DNA of 64,000 nucleotides from Phytohabitans sp036906915 (GTDB lineage: Bacteria > Actinomycetota > Actinomycetes > Mycobacteriales > Micromonosporaceae). The stretch spans positions 1 to 64,000 of the forward strand of contig NZ_JBAKHX010000015.1 of assembly GCF_036906915.1 (NCBI RefSeq), given 5' to 3'. The number at the start of each line of letters is the position of its first letter. The stretch's first letter is position 1. Positions 40,584 to 48,683 of the stretch are shown here, piece by piece. The position numbers and the translations under genes were made by a program. Below the pieces are notes generated by a model that saw only the letters and a program-made list of their open reading frames with translations, did not search any database and was not told the DNA's origin.

Positions 40584-41578
40584 TGGCGTCCGCGACCGCA
40601 TCGGGGTGCCTGTTCGGGCTGGCGTACGGCGACGCGCTGGGCAAGCCGACCGAATTCATGACCGTGGCCGAGATCCGCGCGCGGTACGGCCCGGACGGCC
40701 CGCGCGAGCTCGAGGGCGATCCCGCTCTCGTCACCGACGACACCCAGATGACGCTCGCCGTGGGCAAGGCCGTGCTGGCCGCACCAGCACCGACGCCTGA
40801 CGTGTTGGTACCGCTGCTGCGTGACCGCTTTCTGGAGTGGGCCGCCAGCCCCGACAACAACCGTGCCCCCGGCATGACATGCCTGCGCGCCTGCGGTGAC
40901 CTGTCGCTCGGCGTGCCGTGGACGCGGGCCACCGTGGCCGGGTCCAAGGGTTGCGGCGCGAACATGCGCGTCGCGCCCGTCGGACTGGTCCCCACCTACG
41001 ACCTCGACACCCTGGCCGGAGCGGCACAGCTACAGGCGGCGATGACACACGGGCATCCCACCGGGCTGGCGGCCAGCGAGCTCACGGCGTACACGATCCG
41101 GCTGCTGCGCGACGGCGCCGAACCGGCCGCGGTGCCCGCCCTGCTGCGGGCTCGCTGCCACGACCAGCGCACGGTGTACCGCGGCGACTGGCTCGACGAC
41201 CTGTGGCAGCAGCCGGGCGTCACCACGCCGGCCGAGTTCATCCGGCGCGGCTGGGACGAGTGCCTCGCCGCCCTGGACCGGCTCGACCTCGCCCTGTCGC
41301 GGCCCGACGACGGGCAGGACGCCTGCCAGGTCACCGGCGAGGGTTGGATCGCCGAGGAGGCCCTGGCCACCGCCCTGCTGTGCGCGATCAGGCACGCCGA
41401 CGACCCGGTGGGCGCGCTGGCCCGCGGCGCTGCCACGTCCGGAGACTCCGACTCGATCGCGTGCCTGGCCGGCGCGTTCCTCGGCGCGTGGCTCGGCATG
41501 CCCGCCTGGCCGGCGGGATGGCGCGAGCGCATCGAGTACGCCGATCAGCTCACCGCTCTGGGCGAGGCGTGGGACTGA
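40583..41578 (+). CDS. ADP-ribosylglycohydrolase-family protein
   Basis: A 331-residue DraG-like hydrolase: LFGLAYGDALGKPTEFMT at the N-terminus, VTDDTQMTLAVGKAVL (magnesium-binding T-D-D/T motif), GCGANMRVAPVGLV, and the second metal site SGDSDSIACLAGAFLGAWLG. Such enzymes remove ADP-ribose from protein side chains or hydrolyse ADP-ribosyl compounds. Its 3' end overlaps the convergent PBP-GGDEF-EAL gene by 29 nt. Coupling to an SDR gene suggests metabolism of a sugar- or nucleotide-like compound, which is inference. Confidence 0.9.
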   Translation: MASATASGCLFGLAYGDALGKPTEFMTVAEIRARYGPDGPRELEGDPALVTDDTQMTLAVGKAVLAAPAPTPDVLVPLLRDRFLEWAASPDNNRAPGMTCLRACGDLSLGVPWTRATVAGSKGCGANMRVAPVGLVPTYDLDTLAGAAQLQAAMTHGHPTGLAASELTAYTIRLLRDGAEPAAVPALLRARCHDQRTVYRGDWLDDLWQQPGVTTPAEFIRRGWDECLAALDRLDLALSRPDDGQDACQVTGEGWIAEEALATALLCAIRHADDPVGALARGAATSGDSDSIACLAGAFLGAWLGMPAWPAGWRERIEYADQLTALGEAWD

Positions 41579-44252
41579 GCCGCCGCACCGGGCGCGAGAA
41601 CAGGTGGCCCTGACCCAGCTCGCAGCCCAGCTCCCGCAGCAGCGCGTGCTGAACGGGGTTTTCGATCCCCTCGGCGATCACACCCATGCCCAGGTTGTGC
41701 CCCATCGAGATGATCGTGCGGACCAGCTCGCGCGCCCTGGCGCTGGTGGCCACGTCGCTCACGAACGACTTGTCGATCTTCAGGGCGTCGATGGGCAGCT
41801 CGCGCAGCACGCTCAGCGACGAGTACCCGGTGCCGAAGTCGTCCACGTACAGTTTCAGCCCCTGGTCGTGCAGGCCCTGCAGCATGCTCTGCGCGGCCTT
41901 GACGTCGTGCACGACGACGCCCTCGGTGATCTCCAGCGCGATGCAGCGCGCGGGCAGCCGCTCGTGCTCCAGGGACGCCGCGACGATCGCGGCGGCGTCG
42001 CCGTACCAGAACTGGCGGTCCGAAAGGTTGATGCTGACCCACAGATCTTCGGAGACGACGGCGTCCCGGCGCCAGCCGGCCAGTTGCCGGCACGCCTCCG
42101 CGACCACCCAGCGGCCGATCGGCACCATGAGCCCGGCCTCCTCGGCCACCGGCAGGAACTGCGCGGGCGACAGCAGGCCGCGACTTGGATGCTGCCACCG
42201 CAGCAGCGCCTCCACCGCCACCGTCCCGCCCGTGGCAAGGTCGACGATCGGCTGGTAGTGCAGCTCCAGCTGCCCGGCGGCGACGGCGTGGCGCAGCTCG
42301 GTTTCGATGCGCAGCCGGTCGATCGCCTCCGCGCGCATCGACACGTCGAAGACCGCGTGCGACCCCTTCTTGCGGGCCTTCGCGCGGTACATCGCGATGT
42401 CCGCGTTGCGCAGCAGGTCTTCGGCGCTCTGGTACTGGCTGGTCCCCTCCGCGATGCCGATGCTTACGCTGACGACCACCTCCTGGCCGGCGATCCGGTG
42501 CGGGCGGCCGATGGCCTCCTGCAGGCGCTCGGCGACAGCGGTCAGCGCGTCGGCGTCACCGATCCCGTCGACCAGTACCGCGAACTCGTCGCCGGCGAAG
42601 CGCGCCGGCGTGTCGACCGGCCTGACCTCCGCGCTGATCCGCTCCGCCACCTGGCACAACAGCCGGTCTCCGGCCAGGTGCCCGAGGCTGTCGTTGACCA
42701 CCTTCAGGCCGTCGAGGTCGAGGAAGAGGATCCCGAAGCGGTACCCGTCGCCGGTGCGGCCCAGCGCGTGCCCGACCCGCTCCAGGAAGAGCGTGCGGTT
42801 GGGCAGGCCCGTCAGCCGGTCGTACAGGGCGGCGTGGCGGAGCTGGTCTTCCTGCTCCCGCAGCGACGTCACCACCGCCCGGTGGTCGAGCATGCCGCAC
42901 AGCAGCGCTGCCCACTGGTTGACGGTCTCGACGATGGACGACTTCTGCGTGTCGATCGGGCCGACGTGAGCCAGCATCCCGCGGTCGCTGTCGCGCAGCC
43001 GCACCGGCACCACCACCGCGATCTGCCCGGCGCCGGGGTCTGACTCCTCGATCAACTCGGCGGGTGGAAACGCGCTCACGGGAACGGGCTCGTCGGGCTT
43101 GAGCTCCACGGCCGGGTCACGGTGATAGGTCCCGACGATCTCCAATAGCGGATCTTCTGCATGATGATCCGGCATCCACAGGCCAAGACACCCGCTGGTC
43201 GCCTGGGAGTGTTCGAGCCATTGCAGCGCCGCCGGATTGCCGTCGCTGCGCAGCAGCTCCATGGTGATCCCGTACTGGCTGTTGAGCGCCCTTTCCAGGT
43301 ACTGGTTCTCGGCGGCGAGCCGCTGCGGCTCGCCACCCGCGTCCTGCGGCGGGCAGCCGCACGACTCGCGCGTCACCAGGCGTGACTGCCCCTCCCGGGC
43401 GTACCGCTTCCCCGGCGGCACCTCCCGCCCCGCCAGCATCGCCAGCAACACCTCGCCGGCCTCCTGCCCCACGTCGTCGAACGCCGAGTCGATCGTCGAC
43501 AGGTTCGGCACGACATGCTGGGCGGCCGTGACGTCGTCGAAGCCGACCAGCGCGAGGTCACGGGGCAAGGTGCGTCCCGCGGCAGTGAGCCCCCGGATCA
43601 GCCCGACCGCGTTGTAGTCGTTGGCACAGAAACACGCGGTGGCCGGCATGCCAGCGCCGAGCATCAGCTCGGCGGCCGCCTCCCCACCGGTGGTCACGTT
43701 GTCGTCGGCGGGGAAGACCAGACCTGGGTCGTACGGGATCCCGTGGGCGGCGAGCGTCTCCTGGTACGCCTGATGCCGCTGCCGGATGTCCTCCTGCGCC
43801 ATCCACCCCACGAACCCGATCCGCTCGTGGCCGTGCTCGATCAGGTGCTCGACGGCGAGCTGCGCGCCGCGCTGGTTGTCGGGCAGCACGACCGGGCAGT
43901 CGAACCCGGGCACCTCCTGGCTCACCATCACCACCGGCTTACCCGCGTCCCGCAGCGCGTCCAGGTATCGCCGGTCGGCGGAGTTGAGGATGACGACGAA
44001 GCCGGCCACGTGCTGCCAGGCGACGGGCAGCTGGAAGTCCGAAAGGTCCAGGTAGGCGATCTCGTCCACACCGGGGTCGAACGTCTGCACGGCGACGACC
44101 TTGCCGCCGGCGGAGGCGGTGGCGCGCGCGACACCGCGCAGCAGCCCTCCGAAGTAGTGGCCGGACAGCAGCGGCGTCAACACACCGACGGTGAGTCCAC
44201 GCGCCAATTCAGAACCCCCCGCCCCTCCAGGAGCCGCACGTGGCTTGAGCAT
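41550..44252 (-). CDS. PBP (LacI-type sensor)-GGDEF-EAL bifunctional c-di-GMP protein
   Basis: About 900 residues from ATG 44252; a longer frame to 44303 overlaps the next gene. Residues 20-300 are a LacI/GalR-type periplasmic-binding fold without a helix-turn-helix (VGVLTPLLSGHYFGGLLRGV, EVPGFDCPVVLPDNQRGAQL, ALVGFDDVTAAQHVVPNLST). A linker with ESCGCPP and a GAF-like region follow. The GGDEF domain has RFAGDEF with RPVD five residues before it (I-site). The EAL domain keeps EALLRW, the INLS asparagine, EITEG, DDFGTGYSSL, KIDKSFV, AEGIEN and GQGHLF. Synthesis and breakdown of c-di-GMP under control of a sugar-like ligand is predicted; no membrane segment is present. Confidence 0.9.
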   Translation of the reverse strand: MLKPRAAPGGAGGSELARGLTVGVLTPLLSGHYFGGLLRGVARATASAGGKVVAVQTFDPGVDEIAYLDLSDFQLPVAWQHVAGFVVILNSADRRYLDALRDAGKPVVMVSQEVPGFDCPVVLPDNQRGAQLAVEHLIEHGHERIGFVGWMAQEDIRQRHQAYQETLAAHGIPYDPGLVFPADDNVTTGGEAAAELMLGAGMPATACFCANDYNAVGLIRGLTAAGRTLPRDLALVGFDDVTAAQHVVPNLSTIDSAFDDVGQEAGEVLLAMLAGREVPPGKRYAREGQSRLVTRESCGCPPQDAGGEPQRLAAENQYLERALNSQYGITMELLRSDGNPAALQWLEHSQATSGCLGLWMPDHHAEDPLLEIVGTYHRDPAVELKPDEPVPVSAFPPAELIEESDPGAGQIAVVVPVRLRDSDRGMLAHVGPIDTQKSSIVETVNQWAALLCGMLDHRAVVTSLREQEDQLRHAALYDRLTGLPNRTLFLERVGHALGRTGDGYRFGILFLDLDGLKVVNDSLGHLAGDRLLCQVAERISAEVRPVDTPARFAGDEFAVLVDGIGDADALTAVAERLQEAIGRPHRIAGQEVVVSVSIGIAEGTSQYQSAEDLLRNADIAMYRAKARKKGSHAVFDVSMRAEAIDRLRIETELRHAVAAGQLELHYQPIVDLATGGTVAVEALLRWQHPSRGLLSPAQFLPVAEEAGLMVPIGRWVVAEACRQLAGWRRDAVVSEDLWVSINLSDRQFWYGDAAAIVAASLEHERLPARCIALEITEGVVVHDVKAAQSMLQGLHDQGLKLYVDDFGTGYSSLSVLRELPIDALKIDKSFVSDVATSARARELVRTIISMGHNLGMGVIAEGIENPVQHALLRELGCELGQGHLFSRPVRRLSPTPRPER

Positions 44253-44277
44253 AACCAGGACAGACCGTGCCGACCCG

Positions 44278-45222
44278 CTACGTCCCCTTCGCCACACGGC
44301 CACGCCGGGCCGCCCGAACGTCCCCCTCGCCGGCGTCGTTCAGTACCGCCGCGAGCTGGGCGATCTGGTCGGGGCCGACCCGGCAGCAGCCGCCGATCAG
44401 CCGGGCGCCCGCTTCCCGCCACGCCGACACCCGCTCCGGGTCGAACGTCGACCGACCCCGCCAGCTCCGCGCCTGGGCATCCCACGACTCCCCGCTGTTC
44501 GGATACACCACGACGGGCTTGCCGCTGGCCTCGGCGGCCGCCCCGACCGCCGCCCCGACGTCCTCGGGCAGGCAGCAGTTCACGCCCACCCCCACGATCT
44601 GCGGAACATCGGCCGCCAGCGCGAACGCCTCCCCCAACGGCTGCCCGGCCCGCGTAAGGGCACCTTCGATGCTGTACGCCAGCCACGCTGGCACGCCCAG
44701 GTCGGAGACGATCCGCACCAGCGCCCGCGCCTCGTCGACGTCGGGGATCGTCTCGACCGCCAGCAGGTCCGGCCGCGCGTCGGCGAGCACCTCCATCCGC
44801 GGCCGGTGGAACGCCTCCAACGAGTCCACGCTCAGCCCGTACCGCCCCCGGTACTCCGAGCCGTCCGCCAGCATCGCGCCGTACGGGCCGACCGACGCCG
44901 CCACCCACATCGGCCGGTCGATCCCGCTGGCCCGTGCCCGGTCCACCGCCTCGCGACCGAGTGCGACGCTGCGGCGCAGCAGCCGGGCGGTCTCGTCGCG
45001 GTCGATGCCGTGCTTGGCGAAGCCCTCGAACGTCGCCTGGTAGCTGGACGTGATCGCCACGCTCGCGCCAGCCAGGAAGTACGCGAGGTGCGCCTCGACG
45101 ATCGCCTCCGGGTCGTCGCGCAGCAGCCGGGCCGACCACAGCTCGTCGGACAGGTCGTGCCCCTGGGCCGCCAGCTGGTTGGAGAGCCCGCCGTCCAACA
45201 CGAGGACCTGATCACTCAACAC
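44278..45222 (-). CDS. mmuM: Homocysteine S-methyltransferase
   Basis: A 314-residue methyltransferase: VLDGGLSNQLAAQGHDLSDE at the N-terminus, ASVAITSSYQATFEGFAKHG, GPYGAMLADGSEYRG, and the zinc-binding cysteines in GVGVNCC and LIGGCCRVGP. It transfers a methyl group from S-methylmethionine (or SAM) to homocysteine. GTG 45222 (GTGTTGAGTGATCAG) is the start. It lies upstream of the c-di-GMP gene on the same strand with a 25-nt gap. The symbol is by family resemblance. Confidence 0.9.
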   Translation of the reverse strand: MLSDQVLVLDGGLSNQLAAQGHDLSDELWSARLLRDDPEAIVEAHLAYFLAGASVAITSSYQATFEGFAKHGIDRDETARLLRRSVALGREAVDRARASGIDRPMWVAASVGPYGAMLADGSEYRGRYGLSVDSLEAFHRPRMEVLADARPDLLAVETIPDVDEARALVRIVSDLGVPAWLAYSIEGALTRAGQPLGEAFALAADVPQIVGVGVNCCLPEDVGAAVGAAAEASGKPVVVYPNSGESWDAQARSWRGRSTFDPERVSAWREAGARLIGGCCRVGPDQIAQLAAVLNDAGEGDVRAARRGRVAKGT

Positions 45223-45343
45223 ACCACGACTCTGTCACGCCCGAAAACCGCTTGCCGCTCCCGGACGGGATCCGGGATCGTGATCGCCATGACGTACTGA
45301 CGGAGCTCCTCGCCAGTCCCCGCCCCATCCACCAGGGAAGTAG

Positions 45344-46450
45344 ATGGCTACCGTCACCGTCCTCGCCTCACCGACCAGTTGGATCGAGTCCGACGCCGTC
45401 GCGCAATGCCACCAGGTGGCCGCCCTAGACGGCATGCTCCACGTCGCCGGCATGCCCGATCTGCACCCCGGCAAGGGGGCACCCATCGGGGCCGCGATGG
45501 CGTCCACCACCCTGTACCCGTTCCTCGTCGGCTCCGACATCGGCTGCGGCATCGCCGTGTTCCCGATCAAGCTCAAGCGCGCCGTACCCGAAAAGCTCGC
45601 CGCCCGCTTCCCCGACCTCGACCGCCCGCTGGACCCTGAACGGGATGCGGACGACCCGGCTTGGGCCGCCGCCGAAGGTGACGTCCCCGCCGGATTCACC
45701 GAGGGTCTGGGTACTGTCGGCCGCGGCAACCACTTCGTCGAGCTGGCTCGGGTCGACACCGTCTTCGAGCCGGGTCACGCCAGCCGTCTCGGGCTGGACA
45801 CCGGCGACCTCGCCCTTATCGTCCACAGTGGATCACGAGGGCTGGGTGAGCGGATCCTGCGGGCGCACACCGAGGTGCACGGCGCGGGGCCAACGCCCGA
45901 TCCCGCCGGCTATCTTGCGATGCACGACGCCGCCGTACGGTGGGGATCGCTCAACCGGCGCCTGATGGCCGCCCGGGTCGCGTACGCCCTCGGCGCCGAG
46001 CCCACCGAGCCGGTAGTCGACGTGTGCCACAACCTCGTCGAGGTCCGCGACGGGGTTTACCTGCACCGAAAGGGCGCGGCGCCGGGTGACGGCCGCGACG
46101 TGCTGATCGCCGGCACGCGAGGCACCCGTTCGTACCTAGTGGCCGCCCACGCCGGACCGCAGGCCAATCACTCGGTGGCGCACGGCGCGGGCCGCAAGAT
46201 GTCGCGCGCCGACGCGCTGCGCCGGGGCCGGGTGAAGCACACCGTCGAGGAGCTGCGCCGCACGCCGGTGGGGTCGCTGGTGGTGTGCGGCGACCGCCAA
46301 CTGCTGTTCGAGGAGGCACCGACGGCGTACAAGCGCATCGAGCAGGTGATCGCCGACCTCGTCGACCACGGCCTCGCCACGCCGATCGCCACGACGGTCC
46401 CGCTGGTCACGTACAAGACGGCGGACCACCCCAGGCGGGGTCGGCGGTGA
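45344..46450 (+). CDS. rtcB: RtcB-family RNA ligase (PrfH-associated type)
   Basis: A 368-residue protein, shorter than canonical tRNA-splicing RtcB, as in PrfH-paired members. Motifs: MPDLHPGKGAPIGAAM, GSDIGCG (metal-binding Cys), GTVGRGNHFVEL, LIVHSGSRGLGERI (His), AGTRGTRSYLVAAH, and SVAHGAGRKMSRADA with the histidine that is guanylylated. RtcB joins 2',3'-cyclic phosphate or 3'-phosphate to 5'-OH RNA ends using GTP and Mn2+. It overlaps prfH by 4 nt (GTGA). PrfH-linked RtcB proteins have been shown in E. coli-type systems to reseal 16S rRNA cut in the decoding centre. Confidence 0.93.
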   Translation: MATVTVLASPTSWIESDAVAQCHQVAALDGMLHVAGMPDLHPGKGAPIGAAMASTTLYPFLVGSDIGCGIAVFPIKLKRAVPEKLAARFPDLDRPLDPERDADDPAWAAAEGDVPAGFTEGLGTVGRGNHFVELARVDTVFEPGHASRLGLDTGDLALIVHSGSRGLGERILRAHTEVHGAGPTPDPAGYLAMHDAAVRWGSLNRRLMAARVAYALGAEPTEPVVDVCHNLVEVRDGVYLHRKGAAPGDGRDVLIAGTRGTRSYLVAAHAGPQANHSVAHGAGRKMSRADALRRGRVKHTVEELRRTPVGSLVVCGDRQLLFEEAPTAYKRIEQVIADLVDHGLATPIATTVPLVTYKTADHPRRGRR

Positions 46451-47067
46451 CCGTACACCTGCTGATGTCGGCGGGGCGCGGCCCGCAGGAATGCGCGTGG
46501 GCCCTGGCCCACCTGCTGCGGCGCCTGGAAGGCGACGCCGCCCGGCGCGGCCTGGCGACCCACCGGGTCGAGACCGTTGCCGGCGACCGGCCGGGCACGT
46601 ACCGGTCGGTCCTGGTCCGGATTTCCGGAGCCGGCGCCGGGGAGTTCGCCGACGCGTGGACCGGGACGCTGTGTTGGCAGGCACCCAGCCCGTACCGGGC
46701 CAGCACCGGCCGCAAGAACTGGTACGTGATCTCCGAGCCGTGCGAGGTCGACGCGCCGCGGACGGCGTTCGCGGAGGCGGACGTCGAGATCGTCCCCTGC
46801 CGCACCGGCGGGCCCGGCGGCCAGCACCGCAACAAGGCCAGCACGGCGGTTCGCGCGACGCACCGGCCGACGGGGATGGTGGTCGTGGTCGACACCGAGC
46901 GGCAGTTCAGCCTCAACCGCCGGATCGCGCTGCAACTGTTGCGCCAGCGCATCGAGCAGGGCGACGACGTGGCCGAGCGCGCGGTCACCACGGCCCGCTG
47001 GCGCGTCCACGACCAGCTGGTCCGCGGCAACCCAACCCGCGTCGAACGCCCCACGCCGTCGCGCTAG
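46447..47067 (+). CDS. prfH: Peptide chain release factor-like protein PrfH
   Basis: A 206-residue release-factor homologue. HLLMSAGRGPQECAWALAHL begins the PrfH-specific N-terminal domain; CRTGGPGGQHRNKASTAVRA carries the GGQ peptidyl-tRNA hydrolysis motif; THRPTGMVVVVDTERQFSLN and the terminal helix follow. There is no stop-codon-recognition superdomain of RF1/RF2. PrfH releases peptides from ribosomes whose 16S rRNA was cleaved in the decoding centre, before RtcB reseals it. It is translationally coupled to rtcB. GTG 46447 is supported by the overlap. Confidence 0.93.
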   Translation: MTVHLLMSAGRGPQECAWALAHLLRRLEGDAARRGLATHRVETVAGDRPGTYRSVLVRISGAGAGEFADAWTGTLCWQAPSPYRASTGRKNWYVISEPCEVDAPRTAFAEADVEIVPCRTGGPGGQHRNKASTAVRATHRPTGMVVVVDTERQFSLNRRIALQLLRQRIEQGDDVAERAVTTARWRVHDQLVRGNPTRVERPTPSR

Positions 47068-47087
47068 CACTCCGCGGGCGCGCGGCG

Positions 47088-47750
47088 TTACATGCGACGG
47101 AGGACCGACACGACCTTGCCGAGGACCACGGCTCGGTCGCCGTCGATCACGTCGTACGCGGGGTTGCGGGGTTCCAGGAGCACGTGGCCGCCGCGCCGCC
47201 GGTACACCTTGACGGTCGCCTCGTCGTCGATCATCGCGGCCACGATGTCGCCGTTGTACGCCTCGTGCTGCTGGCGCACGACGACGATGTCGCGGTCACA
47301 GATCGCCGCGTCGATCATGGAGTCGCCCTGTACCCGCAGGCAGAACAGGTTGCCCCTGCCGACCAGGTCGCGCGGCAGGGTGAGCGTCTCCTCGGTCGTC
47401 TCCTCGGCGAGAATGGGCACGCCGGCGGCGATTGCGCCGACCAGGGGTACGCCCACCGTGTGCGGGTCGGTCTCGTCGCGGCCGCCCGTCTCCAGGAACA
47501 TGCGGACGTCGACCGGCCGGGTGGCCGTACGCCCGCGGCGCAGGAACCCGAGGTCTTCGAGCGCGCGCAGGTGCCTGCTGACCGACGACGTCGACGCCAG
47601 CCCGACCGCGTCACCGATCTCCCGGGTGGACGGTGGGTAGCCGTACCTGACGATCCAGTCCCGGATGACGGTCAGGATGCCCCGCTGCCGGGAGGTCAGC
47701 GTCGACGTGTCGAAGTCCTCGGTCAGTACCACCCGATGATCGTTACTCAT
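47088..47750 (-). CDS. lexA: LexA-type SOS repressor
   Basis: A 220-residue repressor from ATG 47750; the upstream frame is Arg-rich and not used. N-terminal winged helix: LTSRQRGILTVIRDWIVRYG and YPPSTREIGDAVGLASTSSV. The autocleavage site is AIAAGVP (Ala-Gly) near residue 105. The catalytic serine is in VQGDSMIDAAI and the lysine in EATVKVYRR. It is convergent with prfH. No GAAC-N4-GTTC SOS box was seen in the 200 nt upstream, which is unusual for an autoregulated lexA, so it may be a paralogue. The symbol denotes family. Confidence 0.85.
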   Translation of the reverse strand: MSNDHRVVLTEDFDTSTLTSRQRGILTVIRDWIVRYGYPPSTREIGDAVGLASTSSVSRHLRALEDLGFLRRGRTATRPVDVRMFLETGGRDETDPHTVGVPLVGAIAAGVPILAEETTEETLTLPRDLVGRGNLFCLRVQGDSMIDAAICDRDIVVVRQQHEAYNGDIVAAMIDDEATVKVYRRRGGHVLLEPRNPAYDVIDGDRAVVLGKVVSVLRRM

Positions 47751-47960
47751 CGTGCGCCCACAGCGTGGCCCGGCACGCCGAGCAGCGCAACTTCGGAGAT
47801 ACCGCGCCCGCCCGCCGGGGTCGAGGCCGCGCCTTCCCCGATGTCGCCGCATCCCGCGCGGGCCCGTCCGGCGCGCGGCGCACTGCGCCCTCCCAGCGCG
47901 GCCCTCCCAGCGCGGTGCCGATCACCCGGTGGGGCCCCGCCGGGCCTCCGGGCACCGCGC

Positions 47961-47987
47961 GATCAAGGAAAATCTCGTCGATCAAGG
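47961..47987. repeat. Partial copy G of the palindromic family (side unit only)
   Basis: GATCAAGGAAAATCTCGTC followed by GATCAAGG is the side unit plus the first 8 nt of a left arm; the rest of the palindrome is absent. A G/C-rich low-complexity tract then leads to the stop of the VOC gene at 48037. Confidence 0.65.
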
Positions 47988-48036
47988 ACGCTGCGCGCGG
48001 CGGCGCGGGCGCAGGGCGGGGCGGGCGGGGGAATCG

Positions 48037-48444
48037 CTACTGGGGGTGGACGATGTCGACCATCCAGGCTATGCCGAACTTGTCTACACACATGCCGAAC
48101 TCGTCGCCCCACATCTGCTTCTCCAGCGGCATCGTCACCGTGCCGCCCGCGGAGAGCTTCTCCCAGTACCCGCGCAGCTCATCCCCGTCTTCGCCGCTCA
48201 GGCTGATCGCGATGTTGGTGCCGGGCTGGTGCTCCATACCGGGTGGCAGGTCGGAGGCCATAAGCGTGAAGCCCCTCGGCGTCTCCAGCTGGGCGTGCAT
48301 GACGTTGTCCTTGATCGCCTCGTCGCCGCCGTACTCGCCGAAGGTGTTGATCTTAAGGTCGCCGCCGAGGACGTCCCGGTAGAACTCCATCGCGGCGCGC
48401 GCGTTGTTCGGGAAGTTGAGATATGGGTTCAGTCGCGTCGTCAT
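48037..48444 (-). CDS. VOC-family protein (PhnB/glyoxalase-like)
   Basis: A 135-residue protein: TRLNPYLNFPNNARAAMEFY, RDVLGGDLKINTFGEYGGDE, HAQLETPRGFTLMASDLPPG, and GTNIAISLSGEDGDELRGYW, ending WGDEFGMCVDKFGIAWMVDI. It is of the PhnB/3-demethylubiquinone-methyltransferase-like branch of the vicinal oxygen chelate superfamily. The enzymatic role is unknown. Its 3' end adjoins the G/C tract and repeat relic at 47961. Confidence 0.9.
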   Translation of the reverse strand: MTTRLNPYLNFPNNARAAMEFYRDVLGGDLKINTFGEYGGDEAIKDNVMHAQLETPRGFTLMASDLPPGMEHQPGTNIAISLSGEDGDELRGYWEKLSAGGTVTMPLEKQMWGDEFGMCVDKFGIAWMVDIVHPQ

Positions 48445-48627
48445 CCGATCCTCCTCGATCGCTGAAATCCGCTTTCCGAGCAGCCTATGCGCGCACCGGC
48501 CGGCGAGGTTGCCATTCCCCCCGATAGCGGCAGCAAACCGGGACGGGATCGATTGACAGGCCGGGACGCACGGTTCGACCGGCGTTCATGACGGTGGCCT
48601 GGTCGGCGCCGGCCCTTCCCCGCGCGA

Positions 48628-48658
48628 GCCGCCACGGTCCGAGGTGGACCGTGGCGGC
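48628..48658. promoter_or_regulatory. Perfect 13-bp hairpin just upstream of the DUF6585-like gene
   Basis: GCCGCCACGGTCC (48628-48640) and GGACCGTGGCGGC (48646-48658) form a perfect stem with a 5-nt loop GAGGT, about 13 nt before the ribosome binding site GGGGAGG of the next gene. No gene ends here on either strand, so a simple terminator is unexpected. A structured leader, or an end marker of a lost gene, is possible. Confidence 0.6.
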
Positions 48659-48683
48659 CTTACCATGGGTTGGGGAGGTTTCC

